Shown: in pieces, positions 1-10,831 of the stretch
Position numbering within the stretch: the stretch's first letter is position 1
Layout of the letters: each line of letters begins with the position of its first letter
Notes under the pieces: model-generated
Databases searched by the model: none
What the model saw: the letters and a program-made list of their open reading frames with translations, nothing else
Told to the model about the DNA's origin: nothing
Position numbers and translations under genes: made by a program
Assembly: GCF_000409775.1 (NCBI RefSeq)
Contig: NZ_KE332377.1
Coordinates: forward strand, 1,336,073 to 1,400,072
DNA: 64,000 nucleotides
Source: Litchfieldella anticariensis FP35 = DSM 16096
GTDB taxonomy: Bacteria; Pseudomonadota; Gammaproteobacteria; Pseudomonadales; Halomonadaceae
Direction of reading: 5' to 3'

Positions 1-111
1 AACAATGAAAGGCTGCCAGCGGTAGGCATCATGCCCCTGCGGCCCGATCGGTAGATGCCGATGAGCCGCAGGAATGGCAATCGGCCCGTAACGTGCTGTC
101 GCCGATGCCAT
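1..111 (-). CDS. Fourth gene of the SMC-complex operon, 5' end only
   Basis: An open frame starts with ATG at 111 and runs off the window edge (37 codons visible). An in-frame stop lies just upstream at 120-118, so 111 is the earliest ATG. It begins 15 bases after the stop of the SMC gene, on the same strand, which suggests a fourth member of that operon. The visible residues begin MASATARYGPIAIPAAH and show no motif I recognise. In Wadjet systems the fourth gene is the TOPRIM-type nuclease JetD, but nothing seen here supports or excludes that. It is too short for a firm coding call. Confidence 0.45.
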   Translation of the reverse strand, partial: MASATARYGPIAIPAAHRHLPIGPQGHDAYRWQPFIV

Positions 112-126
112 GGATCGTCACTCGGC

Positions 127-3100
127 TCATTCCACCGGTTCTGTGACGTGGATGCCGAACAGGCTGGCTTCACCCTGGCCACGGCCGATGGTTTCCGGCT
201 CGACTATGCGGCCGTCGCGTACCACCACATGGCCACCCTGCCCCTGAGCCCCACCAATGACACTGCCGACCAGGTAGGTGGGGAAGATCGAGGCATCGTT
301 TTCATAGTTGGGGTTGTGGATCAGGCCGATCATCTGGAAGCGGCCGCGAGTATTGCGCAGCGACTCCAGAGAGTCCTGGATCAAGCGGCGATGCGAGAGT
401 TTGGAGAATAGGCCGTCGAGCAAGATCACGCTTTCGCGGCCGGCACGGGCACGGCGCTTGTGGTTGCCGGGCAGTTCGCGCAATTCACGCTCGATGGCGA
501 ATTCCGAGAGCTTGACCAGCCACATCAGCGACACCGCCTCACGCTGACCTTCGGACATGTCTTCGTTGAGCGAGAACAGTCGGCCATGAGGGCGGATGGC
601 ATCGTGCTTGAGACGAATCGAGACATCGCGAAACAGACCGCGATAGATGCGCCGGCGAATCTGCCGAGTCAGTTCCTCATCCTTGCGCTTCTGGTCGCCG
701 CTTGCATTGACACCTTCCTGCTGTTGGCGGCGACGCTGGGCGACCATGTGCTCATCGATATCGGCAAGCAGCAATTGGATCAAGTCACGCACCTCAGCAT
801 CACTGATCAGCGCCGCCTTGACCTCGAAGAAAGCGCCACCCTCGCTGCTACGGCGGGCTACGCGCTTGAGAATGTCCAGATTGCCGGCAGCATCGGCGAT
901 GATTGAGCTGAGACGCTCGACCAGGGTGCCCTCGATATGCTCACGTGAGGAATGCAGTTTGGCCACTCGGTCGCGGTGGTCGTCCAACTGCCCCGTGAGC
1001 TGTGCATGCAGTGCGCGTAGGTCGTCCAGTGCCACTGGGCTGACGCCATCTAGCGCCGACAGTCGCGCACGTTCAGTACCATTGAACAGACGGCTCTCAC
1101 CGGCCTCCGCCAGAGCTCGAGCCAGACGCTGCTCACGAGTCTCCACGTCGCGGGCCTGGCGCTCGCGATTGCGCGAGCGCTCGCCGAGATTCAGTGTACC
1201 CAAGGCATCGAGCAACGTCTGTTGACAGGTTTCCAGGGCGGCAAGATCGAACGTTTCACCCGGCTCATCGGACAGCCGCCATTCGATAAGCGCCTCGTCC
1301 AATGCATCTGCACTCTCGTGATCGGTCGGCCAATGACTCGCCTCAGCCAAGTCATCGAGCAATGCCAGACGCTCACGCCAGCCACTGGAGAGTTCGCGTA
1401 GTACCTCCAGCCAAGCGATGGCCAACTGATCGGTCCACAGCATGGCTTGCTGATTATCGTCGAGGCGTGCTTCGACTTCCTGCTGCTGCTTGGCATTGCC
1501 TTTGCGTTGCTCATGAGCCTCGTCACGTTCACGTTTGAGACGTGCAATCTCACGCTCGAGCTTCTGGCTGCCGCCACTCTCGTCACGCACGTCGAGATAG
1601 GCACGAATGCGGTCGAAATCGAAATCGGCGCGTCGTGCTGCGGAGGCCAACGCCTGCTCCAGTTCTGCCTGGCGCGACTCAGCACTGTCCATGAAGGCCA
1701 CCCCGCCCTCGTCCTCGAAGTCCTCCAGCATCCGGAGACGGTCGCGCTCACCATCGGCAAACAGCGACTTCAATTGGCCCGCCAACTCGTCACGGCGACG
1801 GTGCAGCGTCTCGCCGCGCTCGCTGGCCTGCTCCAAGTGTTCGGCGACGATGGCCTCCTGTTCGAGCAGCTCAGCCAGTCGTGCCTCCAGTGCCGCCAGG
1901 CGTTCGACACCACCAGCATCAGCAAATTTCTCGGCAGCCAGCCAAGTGGCGCCATGGGTTTCCAACTCCTGCTCAGCATGGGCCACTTGAGGCGACAACT
2001 CGGCCAGCCGGATCTCAGCTTCAGCCAACGTCTCCGCGGCTTCCTCCAACGCCCGGTCGCCGCCTTCCAGCAGATAGCGCTGGAAGTCATCGATGACCTT
2101 GAGCGCCTGCTCGGTCATGCGCGGCGCAAGCCGTTCACGATGAGCATCGAGGTCGGTCTTGTTCTGCTCCAATGCTTCGAGGGCCACCTCGACATCTTCC
2201 TCGAGGGCGGCATGGGCACGGCGAGCCAGGGCAAAACGTTCGCCATGTGGATCAAGCCGGGCGATTTCCTCGTCGAGGGCAGCACGACGCTCACGATCGA
2301 TGGCCAAGCGGCGCTGGGTCTCTTCACGCAGTGCGTTGAGGTACTGAGGATCGAGCGCCGCCTTTACAGCCAACGTCTCGACCCCCTGAACCGCGCCCAA
2401 TGGCGACTGACCGGCCGTCAAGCAAGCAGACAGGCGTCCGGCCTCGATCACCGGCACCCCTAGCCCACGCTCGATCAGGCGTTCAGCCGCGTCACGCGCG
2501 GTTTCTTCACTTTCGACTACTGGCGCAAAGAGTTGTCCGGCGGCTTGTGATAGCCACTCGCGACGGCGCTCTTCGCCCCCTTCGGATGCGGTCAGCGCTT
2601 CGTGCAGGGGCACGAAAGCAATACCGGACTCATCAAGGAGAGCATGCGCCTCGGCCTCGGCGACTTGGCGCGCCAAGGGATCGCCGGAGAGGCTTTCCAG
2701 ATAACGCTCGCGCGCGGCAATGTGCTCATCTAACCCTTCCGCTTCGCGCAGCAGCCGCGGATAGCGAGCCTTGGCGTCCTTGAGCCAGGCATCAGGGGCC
2801 TGTTCGGTGATGTCTCGGAAGGTCAGCAGAGCCTGGTGCAGCTCACGCAGGCGCTGTTCCTGCTGGTTCAGGCGATGGCCTTCATCGTCGAGTTCGCGCG
2901 CCTGTCGATAAAGTCGGTCACGCAGGTGTACGGGGTCATCATCACCATGCAGGCGGGTAAACTCGCGGGCCGCCTCCGCCAACGGTGCCAGACGCGTACG
3001 CCGGGTGTGGGCCTCCTCCTGGCGCCGGTGCAGTTGATGGCGCTCCTGCTGAAACGCAGCCAGTGCGGTCTTCTTGCGCGACCAGAACTCATGAATCTCT

Positions 3101-5013
3101 TCGTCCGGCCATCCATCGACAAACGCCTGCCAAGCATCCTGCCCCTGTTTGAGCGGCCCCTGCTCGCCCTCCAGACGTTGGCGCTCGCCACTCAATCGAT
3201 CGCGTTCGTCGCGAGCACTTTCGCGCTGCCTCCCGGCACTCTCGAATTCGGTCTCGACCTCCTCGAGCTCACCACTAAGTGTTTCGTGTTGCTCGCTTTT
3301 CAATGCCAAGAGTTCGCCCGGCAAGGTATCGGGATGAGCAACCTTGAACTCGGCATGCCACTTGGCGACCTGCCGGAGTTCACCAACGCGTCCGATATGC
3401 TCGGACAATGCCTGACGCGCCTGTTCGGCAGCGGCGGTCGACGTCTCCCGAGTGGTTTCGGGTGCCTCGAGCTCATCCTCGCTGAATAACCCTTGGCTAA
3501 GCGCCTGGGTGTAGAAACTCTGATTGTCGGTAAACTCACGCTGACGCGATTCGAGCTGCTCACGCTCGCGGTCGAGCCGTTCCCATTGCTCATCAAGGTG
3601 CTGGGCGTCGGCTTTGAGCTCCTTGAGGAATTCACGATCGGCAATCACCTCCTCACGGAAGCGATTGCCATCCAGCGCTTCGAAGTCATCCGCCGCCTCG
3701 TCGAAGCGTGCCAGGGCACGATAGCGTGCCGAATCGTCAACGAAGGCATGGCTGTCGGCGAGCCACTCACGGGCTGCCGTATAGGCGACATGATGCACGT
3801 CCTTGGCCGTGGGCCAATTCGCTTCGGGCAGATGAATCAAACGGCGATGGGCATCGACTCGCGCACCACGTTCGGACAGTGCCTGACGCACGTTGCGCTC
3901 AGCCTGGCCAGTCAGTTTGGCCAACAACCATGTCGAGACACGTGGCCGTCCGGTATCGCCTGAACCCCAGGCGAAACCAGCAATCAGTTCGACATCGCTC
4001 TCCTCTCCCAGGCGTTCTGGTCGCTTCGGAAGACCGGGCAACGCCGTGAGCGCCTGCCCGCCGAGCAGTCGCTCGCTGGCCTTGAGCCCCGCGTCGAGCT
4101 CGATCAGTTGAAGGCGAGCCTCGAGCAAACCTTCACCCTGTGCATTGAGTTCATCGAGCAACACCACTTTGTGTTCGGCACGTTGCTGATCGGTTTCGGC
4201 TTCGCTCAGGCGATGACGCAGTTCGGTAACCTTGGTCCCCGAATTGAGGATCACATCCTCGATCAGCTCCTCCCCCTCATCGGTCTCGCCGCGGGTAGCG
4301 CCGGAGAGAATCTGTGGCGCCAGCACCTCAAAGAAGAACGCCTGGTCGGCCTTCTCGCCGGCACGCGGCTTGATGGCGTTGAATATCTGGCTCTTGTCGG
4401 CACCGCCCTCTTTCTGGAAGGCAGCAAGCTGGGCCAGTTCGCGGCGCGAAATATGCGCACCGACAGCATCGAGCCACTCTTCGCGGTTGGCGCTACGGGT
4501 CACGCCGTGAGTGCGCATTGCCGCCTGTACATCGGCATTGGCATAGAGCGCCAGCTTGCCGTCACGGGTCAAATGATGGACCGGAACATTCTCCAGCCGG
4601 CCGGCGTAGTGATAGAAGGACAGGCCACTGCCATCGCTGTAGCCATACATACCAAATACGAAGGTTTCACCGGCGACCTCTTCGCCAGCCGCGGCGAGCA
4701 TATCGGACTGCCCGTTCGATGCATCACCGGAACGGAATTCGACACGCAAGTGTGACCAGCTACGTCCCTGGCCGCCGACATTCGACGGTGAGCACTTGCG
4801 CCGGGTACGTGAAAGTAACGAGCGATCCCGCGATAGCAACCCGATCAGCGCCTCGGCAAGCGTGGTCTTGCCGAAACCGTTCTCCATGCTGATAGCGCTG
4901 GACTGGCCGCGCAGGTCGAGCAGCAGATGACGCATCTTGGCGTCCCAGGGCGAGGCAATGTCCCCGTGCTTGTTGAGCAGGTTGGCCACTTCGATGCGAT
5001 TGATGACGCTCAT
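127..5013 (-). CDS. SMC/MukB-like ATPase of an Mks/Wadjet-type complex
   Basis: A 1628-residue protein with the SMC layout: an N-terminal nucleotide-binding half, more than a thousand residues rich in Glu, Arg, Leu and Ala that read as coiled coil, and a C-terminal ATPase half. Walker A is ENGFGKTT at residues 44-51, with Met at the usual first Gly of GxNGxGKS. The signature motif is SEGQ near 1487-1490 instead of SGGQ or SGGE. Walker B is VILLDG near 1529-1534, where Gly replaces the catalytic Glu. A LIHN segment follows where the H-loop is expected. Such ATPases load on DNA with a kleisin and a winged-helix partner to extrude loops, for chromosome organisation (MukB, MksB) or plasmid defence (JetC). 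The start overlaps the stop of the upstream gene (ATGA). It is longer than the usual MksB/JetC of about 900-1100 residues. The family is inferred from architecture and neighbours. Confidence 0.8.
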   Translation of the reverse strand: MSVINRIEVANLLNKHGDIASPWDAKMRHLLLDLRGQSSAISMENGFGKTTLAEALIGLLSRDRSLLSRTRRKCSPSNVGGQGRSWSHLRVEFRSGDASNGQSDMLAAAGEEVAGETFVFGMYGYSDGSGLSFYHYAGRLENVPVHHLTRDGKLALYANADVQAAMRTHGVTRSANREEWLDAVGAHISRRELAQLAAFQKEGGADKSQIFNAIKPRAGEKADQAFFFEVLAPQILSGATRGETDEGEELIEDVILNSGTKVTELRHRLSEAETDQQRAEHKVVLLDELNAQGEGLLEARLQLIELDAGLKASERLLGGQALTALPGLPKRPERLGEESDVELIAGFAWGSGDTGRPRVSTWLLAKLTGQAERNVRQALSERGARVDAHRRLIHLPEANWPTAKDVHHVAYTAAREWLADSHAFVDDSARYRALARFDEAADDFEALDGNRFREEVIADREFLKELKADAQHLDEQWERLDREREQLESRQREFTDNQSFYTQALSQGLFSEDELEAPETTRETSTAAAEQARQALSEHIGRVGELRQVAKWHAEFKVAHPDTLPGELLALKSEQHETLSGELEEVETEFESAGRQRESARDERDRLSGERQRLEGEQGPLKQGQDAWQAFVDGWPDEEIHEFWSRKKTALAAFQQERHQLHRRQEEAHTRRTRLAPLAEAAREFTRLHGDDDPVHLRDRLYRQARELDDEGHRLNQQEQRLRELHQALLTFRDITEQAPDAWLKDAKARYPRLLREAEGLDEHIAARERYLESLSGDPLARQVAEAEAHALLDESGIAFVPLHEALTASEGGEERRREWLSQAAGQLFAPVVESEETARDAAERLIERGLGVPVIEAGRLSACLTAGQSPLGAVQGVETLAVKAALDPQYLNALREETQRRLAIDRERRAALDEEIARLDPHGERFALARRAHAALEEDVEVALEALEQNKTDLDAHRERLAPRMTEQALKVIDDFQRYLLEGGDRALEEAAETLAEAEIRLAELSPQVAHAEQELETHGATWLAAEKFADAGGVERLAALEARLAELLEQEAIVAEHLEQASERGETLHRRRDELAGQLKSLFADGERDRLRMLEDFEDEGGVAFMDSAESRQAELEQALASAARRADFDFDRIRAYLDVRDESGGSQKLEREIARLKRERDEAHEQRKGNAKQQQEVEARLDDNQQAMLWTDQLAIAWLEVLRELSSGWRERLALLDDLAEASHWPTDHESADALDEALIEWRLSDEPGETFDLAALETCQQTLLDALGTLNLGERSRNRERQARDVETREQRLARALAEAGESRLFNGTERARLSALDGVSPVALDDLRALHAQLTGQLDDHRDRVAKLHSSREHIEGTLVERLSSIIADAAGNLDILKRVARRSSEGGAFFEVKAALISDAEVRDLIQLLLADIDEHMVAQRRRQQQEGVNASGDQKRKDEELTRQIRRRIYRGLFRDVSIRLKHDAIRPHGRLFSLNEDMSEGQREAVSLMWLVKLSEFAIERELRELPGNHKRRARAGRESVILLDGLFSKLSHRRLIQDSLESLRNTRGRFQMIGLIHNPNYENDASIFPTYLVGSVIGGAQGQGGHVVVRDGRIVEPETIGRGQGEASLFGIHVTEPVE

Positions 5014-5981
5014 GTGCGGTCTCCTGTCTCTTCCACGGCTTCGGCACCGTCTTCTTCTGCAATGGCTTCGCTGCCAAGGTCATTGGGAGAGAACAGGTCG
5101 GCCTCCACCACGTCTTCGCTATCGGTGCTCTCAGCAGCCTCAGCGGTCAATGACCGGTCCTCTGATACGGCCTTCAGGGATAGCGTCTCCCCGGCAGCGG
5201 AAGCATCTTCTTTTACCGCCCCCTCGTGCGGCTGACCGGAGAGCAGTTCAACCAGGTGCGACAGGTGATGCACACCGACCTGTTCGGCCTCGATCGCACC
5301 GAGCAAGGTCTGCTGCCAGATGTCGCCACCCTCTTCAGTGGTTTCGCGCACGGCTTCGAGTTGGCCGGCACGCACCTGCAGGTCGATGAAGGCCTTGACT
5401 CGACGGCTGATGTCTTCACCACGTTCGTCGAGCAATACGCGGCTGGCGTCGGGGGCGGCATCACCGAGTGCACGCAGGCTTTCGAGTTGTTCACGCAACA
5501 ACTCGACCAGTTCGGTAGTGGCGAAAGTCGCTTCCTGATAACGGCTGACGTCCGACAATGCACGATTCAAGCGGGTATACAGCAGGGTGTGCAGCAGCAG
5601 CCACAATTGCAGATACCACTGCGCCAATTCAGCGCGACTCTCCTGGCGCAAGCGCAGGGCATCGAACACCGGGTCGCGAGTGTAGAGCGGTGGCTGGTCC
5701 AGTTCAGGGTCCGGTACCAGGGCATAGAGCCGTGAGCCCGGTGCGATGCCGGGATAGTCGCCGGGCTCGAAGACACGCAGACGCAGGCCCTGGCCAGCGA
5801 GGAAGTCGCGCAATGCCTCGCGCTCAGCCTCCAGCGCATCATCGATCAAGGCACACACGTCACGCTCGGAGAGCTGGCCCTCGCGAGCGGCGCGCCGCTT
5901 GCGGCCACCACTGGGCTGACGTTCGGCGGTACGGTAGCGCAGCAGGTAGGCGACGACCTCGCCCATCTCGGTCATGTTCAT
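5010..5981 (-). CDS. MksE-like subunit of the SMC complex
   Basis: A 323-residue soluble protein between the kleisin-like gene and the SMC gene, overlapping both by four bases (ATGA), so translation is probably coupled. The N-terminal 130 residues are mixed and basic near residues 20-32. The middle is helical (residues about 135-260), and the last 70 residues are acidic and low in complexity. Position and size match MukE/MksE/JetB, the winged-helix subunit that bridges kleisin and SMC heads. I recognise no diagnostic motif, so the assignment rests mainly on operon order (kleisin, E-subunit, SMC), which is the Mks and Wadjet order. The acidic tail makes it longer than most MksE proteins. Confidence 0.6.
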   Translation of the reverse strand: MNMTEMGEVVAYLLRYRTAERQPSGGRKRRAAREGQLSERDVCALIDDALEAEREALRDFLAGQGLRLRVFEPGDYPGIAPGSRLYALVPDPELDQPPLYTRDPVFDALRLRQESRAELAQWYLQLWLLLHTLLYTRLNRALSDVSRYQEATFATTELVELLREQLESLRALGDAAPDASRVLLDERGEDISRRVKAFIDLQVRAGQLEAVRETTEEGGDIWQQTLLGAIEAEQVGVHHLSHLVELLSGQPHEGAVKEDASAAGETLSLKAVSEDRSLTAEAAESTDSEDVVEADLFSPNDLGSEAIAEEDGAEAVEETGDRT

Positions 5982-7363
5982 GAAGCAACTTCCTGTGAAA
6001 AACGTAGCGAGGGCGTCACCACCCCCTCGATGCGACGGCCATCGTCGAGTGTGATCAAGAACGGCTCGGCCTCGATGCCTACCGTCAGTCGCTCATCGAG
6101 CAGTTGAGTATCGACAAAGGTGTTGAGCAACTGGGCCAGGCAGTCGCCCTCCTCGAAGCGGTGCCAGCCTTCGCTCAGCGCGTCGGGCAGTGACAAGGGT
6201 GACGCACTCAAGCGTTCGCGTAATGCGGGGCCGCGCGACTCGAGAAAACGTGCCAATAGTGGATCTTCCGGTCGCGCATCGTCATGTTCGTCGAATACCA
6301 GCGCCGTCGCGCTTTTCTCGGCGCGCCGGGTTTCGACGAAGGGGATCAGTGGTTCGACACGGGGCATGGCGGCAGCCAGGCCGAACGGCATCATCCGCCC
6401 CACCAAGGCATCGCGTAATGCGGCTTGTAGCGGCGCACTCAGCAGACGCCGCGAGAGATCAGCGAAATCGATGACTCCCATCGACTGAATACGCCCCTCA
6501 GCGATATCGGAAAGCAATTCAGAAAGCCGCCGCGAGAGGTTCTCGATAGCGGTGAGTACGCGCCCGATGGCTCCCGATAGCATGCGCAGGTCCCAGTCGT
6601 CGTCTTGCCTGTCGCACCACAGCTCGAAGCGCTGCATCACCTCGGGAGTGGCAAGCTGCGAGCGTGCACTGAGCAAGGTACTCTGAATCGTCGACAAGGC
6701 ATTGTGGTAGTGGCGTTCGTTATCGAGAAAGCCGCTGAGCTTGCCCTCGCGGGTGGGGTTCTCGCGGATGCGGCGCAGTTCCTGAGTCAGGGCGCGAATC
6801 GCCATCAGAATCTGGTTGGTGATGTCGGGAATTCGTGCGAAATCGCCACGCGCCAACGCGGCAAGCACCTTAGCAGCATCGTATTCGGAATACAGCAGAT
6901 CCTCGACCTGGCTGGCCAGGGTCACTGCCTGACGGCCACTGGGCGTCAGGCGTACCTGACCGGTCTGGCCCTGCTTTTCGATCAAGGCCGTGCGCTTGGT
7001 ACTGCGTACGCCACGGCTGGTATCGCCCACCTCCTGAGCATCGTCCTCATGTCGAAAGTACAGCTCGCTGGGAGTCGAGAGCAGGTTGACGACGAAGGCC
7101 AGATCGTCGGCCGGCAATGCTGGGTAATGCTCGCGCAACTGAGCAAGACAACGCGTCTGCGAAACGAAAGCGCTGTTGGTGGCGAAATCCACGTCAAGTA
7201 AATAGTCGAGCAGCAGGCAGCCGAGATCCAGCCAGTAGCCATCGCGCAGCCCGCGGCGCTGCTCCTGGCTGACCTGTACGAAGGACGATCCCGGTTCATG
7301 GGCACTATCGTGCAGGTCTATCAGCCGCGTGGTGGCGACAAGTAGCTTGCTCCAGGCGGTCAT
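5978..7363 (-). CDS. Kleisin-like (MukF/MksF/JetA-type) subunit
   Basis: First gene of the operon, 461 residues. The N-terminal 160 residues, including a stretch near TPSGRQAVTLA, look like a winged-helix region. A long helical middle (about 180-320) carries repeated Leu/Arg heptad-like segments, and a short C-terminal domain follows. This is the arrangement of MukF and MksF, which close the ring between SMC heads. The stop overlaps the next start by four bases. The gene lies 90 bases downstream of the dienelactone-hydrolase-like gene on the same strand, so the operon probably has its own promoter in that gap. No catalytic motif is expected or seen. The assignment is inference from size, fold-like pattern and neighbours. 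Confidence 0.6.
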   Translation of the reverse strand: MTAWSKLLVATTRLIDLHDSAHEPGSSFVQVSQEQRRGLRDGYWLDLGCLLLDYLLDVDFATNSAFVSQTRCLAQLREHYPALPADDLAFVVNLLSTPSELYFRHEDDAQEVGDTSRGVRSTKRTALIEKQGQTGQVRLTPSGRQAVTLASQVEDLLYSEYDAAKVLAALARGDFARIPDITNQILMAIRALTQELRRIRENPTREGKLSGFLDNERHYHNALSTIQSTLLSARSQLATPEVMQRFELWCDRQDDDWDLRMLSGAIGRVLTAIENLSRRLSELLSDIAEGRIQSMGVIDFADLSRRLLSAPLQAALRDALVGRMMPFGLAAAMPRVEPLIPFVETRRAEKSATALVFDEHDDARPEDPLLARFLESRGPALRERLSASPLSLPDALSEGWHRFEEGDCLAQLLNTFVDTQLLDERLTVGIEAEPFLITLDDGRRIEGVVTPSLRFSQEVAS

Positions 7364-7453
7364 GCGTCATCCCCGATGGGCAAAAAGCGCCATTATGCCA
7401 AGGGAGACGCAGTGGGTCATGAACGATCTCATCCAACGGTATGAAGAACGCCC

Positions 7454-8107
7454 TTAGCCAGCGAGGTGCTTGCGAAACCAGCGGGCAGCGTGAGCCTGTA
7501 CTTCTTCCAACTTGCCCGTCTCCTCGAACAGGTGAGTGGCTCCAGGCACGATGGTCAATTCACAGGGAGCCAGCATGCGTGCTTTGGCCTGTTCGTTGAG
7601 GTCGATCACCTGCTCATCGCGTCCACCCACTAACAATAGTGTCGGTGCTTCGACCCGAGGCAGATACTCGCCAGCCAGATCTGGACGACCGCCTCGCGAG
7701 ACAATGGCCTTGACCTTGTCGGGACGTTGGGCAGCAGCAATCAGAGCGGCGGCTGCGCCGGTACTGGCACCGAACAGGCCAATGTTCAGTTCCTGCGTCT
7801 GAGCCGCTTGAGCGACCCAGTCAACGGCGCCGGTCATACGCTCGCCGATCAGGTCGATATCGAAGCGAAGTTCACGGGTGCGCTCATCGATTTCGTTTTC
7901 CTCCGGGGTCAGCAAATCGAACAGCAAGGTAGCCAACTCCTGCTCACTGAGGTAGTCCGCCACTTTCTGATTACGAGAGCTGAAGCGGCTGCTGCCGCTA
8001 CCGTGAGCGAATACCACGATGCCCGTTGCCGCTTCAGGGACGATCAAATCCCCTTCCAGGTCGACCCCGGCAGCCTGCAACGTGATGCTGGTACGAGAAG
8101 TCGCCAT
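7454..8107 (-). CDS. Dienelactone-hydrolase-family alpha/beta hydrolase
   Basis: A 217-residue alpha/beta hydrolase. The nucleophile elbow GASTG places Ser at 115. Asp164 (in LLLVGGRDEQ) and His192 (in PGATHLFEE) complete a Ser-Asp-His triad. An HGSGSS segment at 35-40 forms the oxyanion-hole strand loop. No signal peptide is present, so it acts in the cytoplasm. This subgroup is often annotated as dienelactone hydrolase or phosphoribosyltransferase-associated hydrolase, but its Ser nucleophile differs from the Cys of true dienelactone hydrolase, so the substrate is unknown. It stands alone between the DUF99 gene and the SMC operon. The start ATG at 8107 is preceded by GGAGGAGCTGCC-type ribosome-binding sequence. 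Confidence 0.85.
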   Translation of the reverse strand: MATSRTSITLQAAGVDLEGDLIVPEAATGIVVFAHGSGSSRFSSRNQKVADYLSEQELATLLFDLLTPEENEIDERTRELRFDIDLIGERMTGAVDWVAQAAQTQELNIGLFGASTGAAAALIAAAQRPDKVKAIVSRGGRPDLAGEYLPRVEAPTLLLVGGRDEQVIDLNEQAKARMLAPCELTIVPGATHLFEETGKLEEVQAHAARWFRKHLAG

Positions 8108-8193
8108 GGCAGCTCCTCCTCTTTGGTGAAGTGGTGACAGAAAACTTGCACTAAAAAGTGTAGTGTCGTGCCCCGCCTCTCGCTCAAGAGCGG

Positions 8194-8775
8194 CTAGGGT
8201 CTTCCTGAACTCTCCCCCCTCGCGATTCCCCCGGCAATCAAATGCGCCGTGCGTATGGGTTCCGGAATGGCGCCATTGATCGAAGTTTCACATATCACTT
8301 CGGCGGCCTCTTCACGGCTTAACCCCATGCGTTGCACGTAAACGCCAGCCAGCGGCTCCATTGGCCCGAGACGCTCGACCAGCGCCCACTTGCGAGAGCC
8401 ACCGGGAATGCGTTCTAGCAAAGCCCAGCGCATAGCATCCGGACGTGGTGCATGACGGGCGACAACCAGCACCGGCACCCCCAATGCCGCATGCAGCCCA
8501 GGCACGTCGACCACATTGAAGCCAGCTAGGGCAACCCCTTGCAGCATCACCAACTGCAGATGCGCAGCGAACTTGGATTCACGTACCAGACGCGTTAGCT
8601 CCCGAGTACTGTTGACTCCATCGCGCCGTACTTTTCCCGACACCACCCCCTCCAGCCGCAGGCCAGAGTAGATCACGCCAATAACTGGCACATCGCCGCG
8701 ATGCTCGCGCGAAAAGGGGCAGTCATCGAAGCCGACGATATGCGAGAAGGACCTGTGAGGTATGAGAGATGTCAT
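8194..8775 (-). CDS. DUF99 family protein (endonuclease V-like fold)
   Basis: Recognised as DUF99 (UPF0215) from the pattern HIVGFDDCPF near the N-terminus, IGVIYSGLRLEGVV, the LQGVALAGFNVVD strand and a central PVLVVARHAPRPDAM segment. The DUF99 fold resembles endonuclease V, but a nuclease activity is unproven in the family. I chose the ATG at 8775, which begins MTSLIPHRSFSHIVGFDD. A longer frame reaches 8853 but would run into the recQ ribosome-binding region and adds residues with no family character. It is divergent from recQ, with about 76 bases between the starts. Pairing with a DNA helicase is suggestive of a DNA-related role but is only context. Confidence 0.75.
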   Translation of the reverse strand: MTSLIPHRSFSHIVGFDDCPFSREHRGDVPVIGVIYSGLRLEGVVSGKVRRDGVNSTRELTRLVRESKFAAHLQLVMLQGVALAGFNVVDVPGLHAALGVPVLVVARHAPRPDAMRWALLERIPGGSRKWALVERLGPMEPLAGVYVQRMGLSREEAAEVICETSINGAIPEPIRTAHLIAGGIARGESSGRP

Positions 8776-8851
8776 CGTCAACGCTTGCCGGTGATATTTT
8801 TCGGTATGCTGGTACTCCATGTTTCCATTCTGGCAAAGGAAGTGTCGCAGC

Positions 8852-10808
<1,957 letters not shown>

Positions 10809-10831
<23 letters not shown>

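Noticed and set aside
55-411. 118-codon plus-strand frame
   Set aside because: Opposite-strand shadow of the SMC gene; no ribosome-binding site or protein character.
127-7363. Calling the SMC operon a confirmed Wadjet defence system
   Set aside because: JetD is not visible in the window, the ATPase motifs are non-standard and the visible fourth-gene residues do not identify it.
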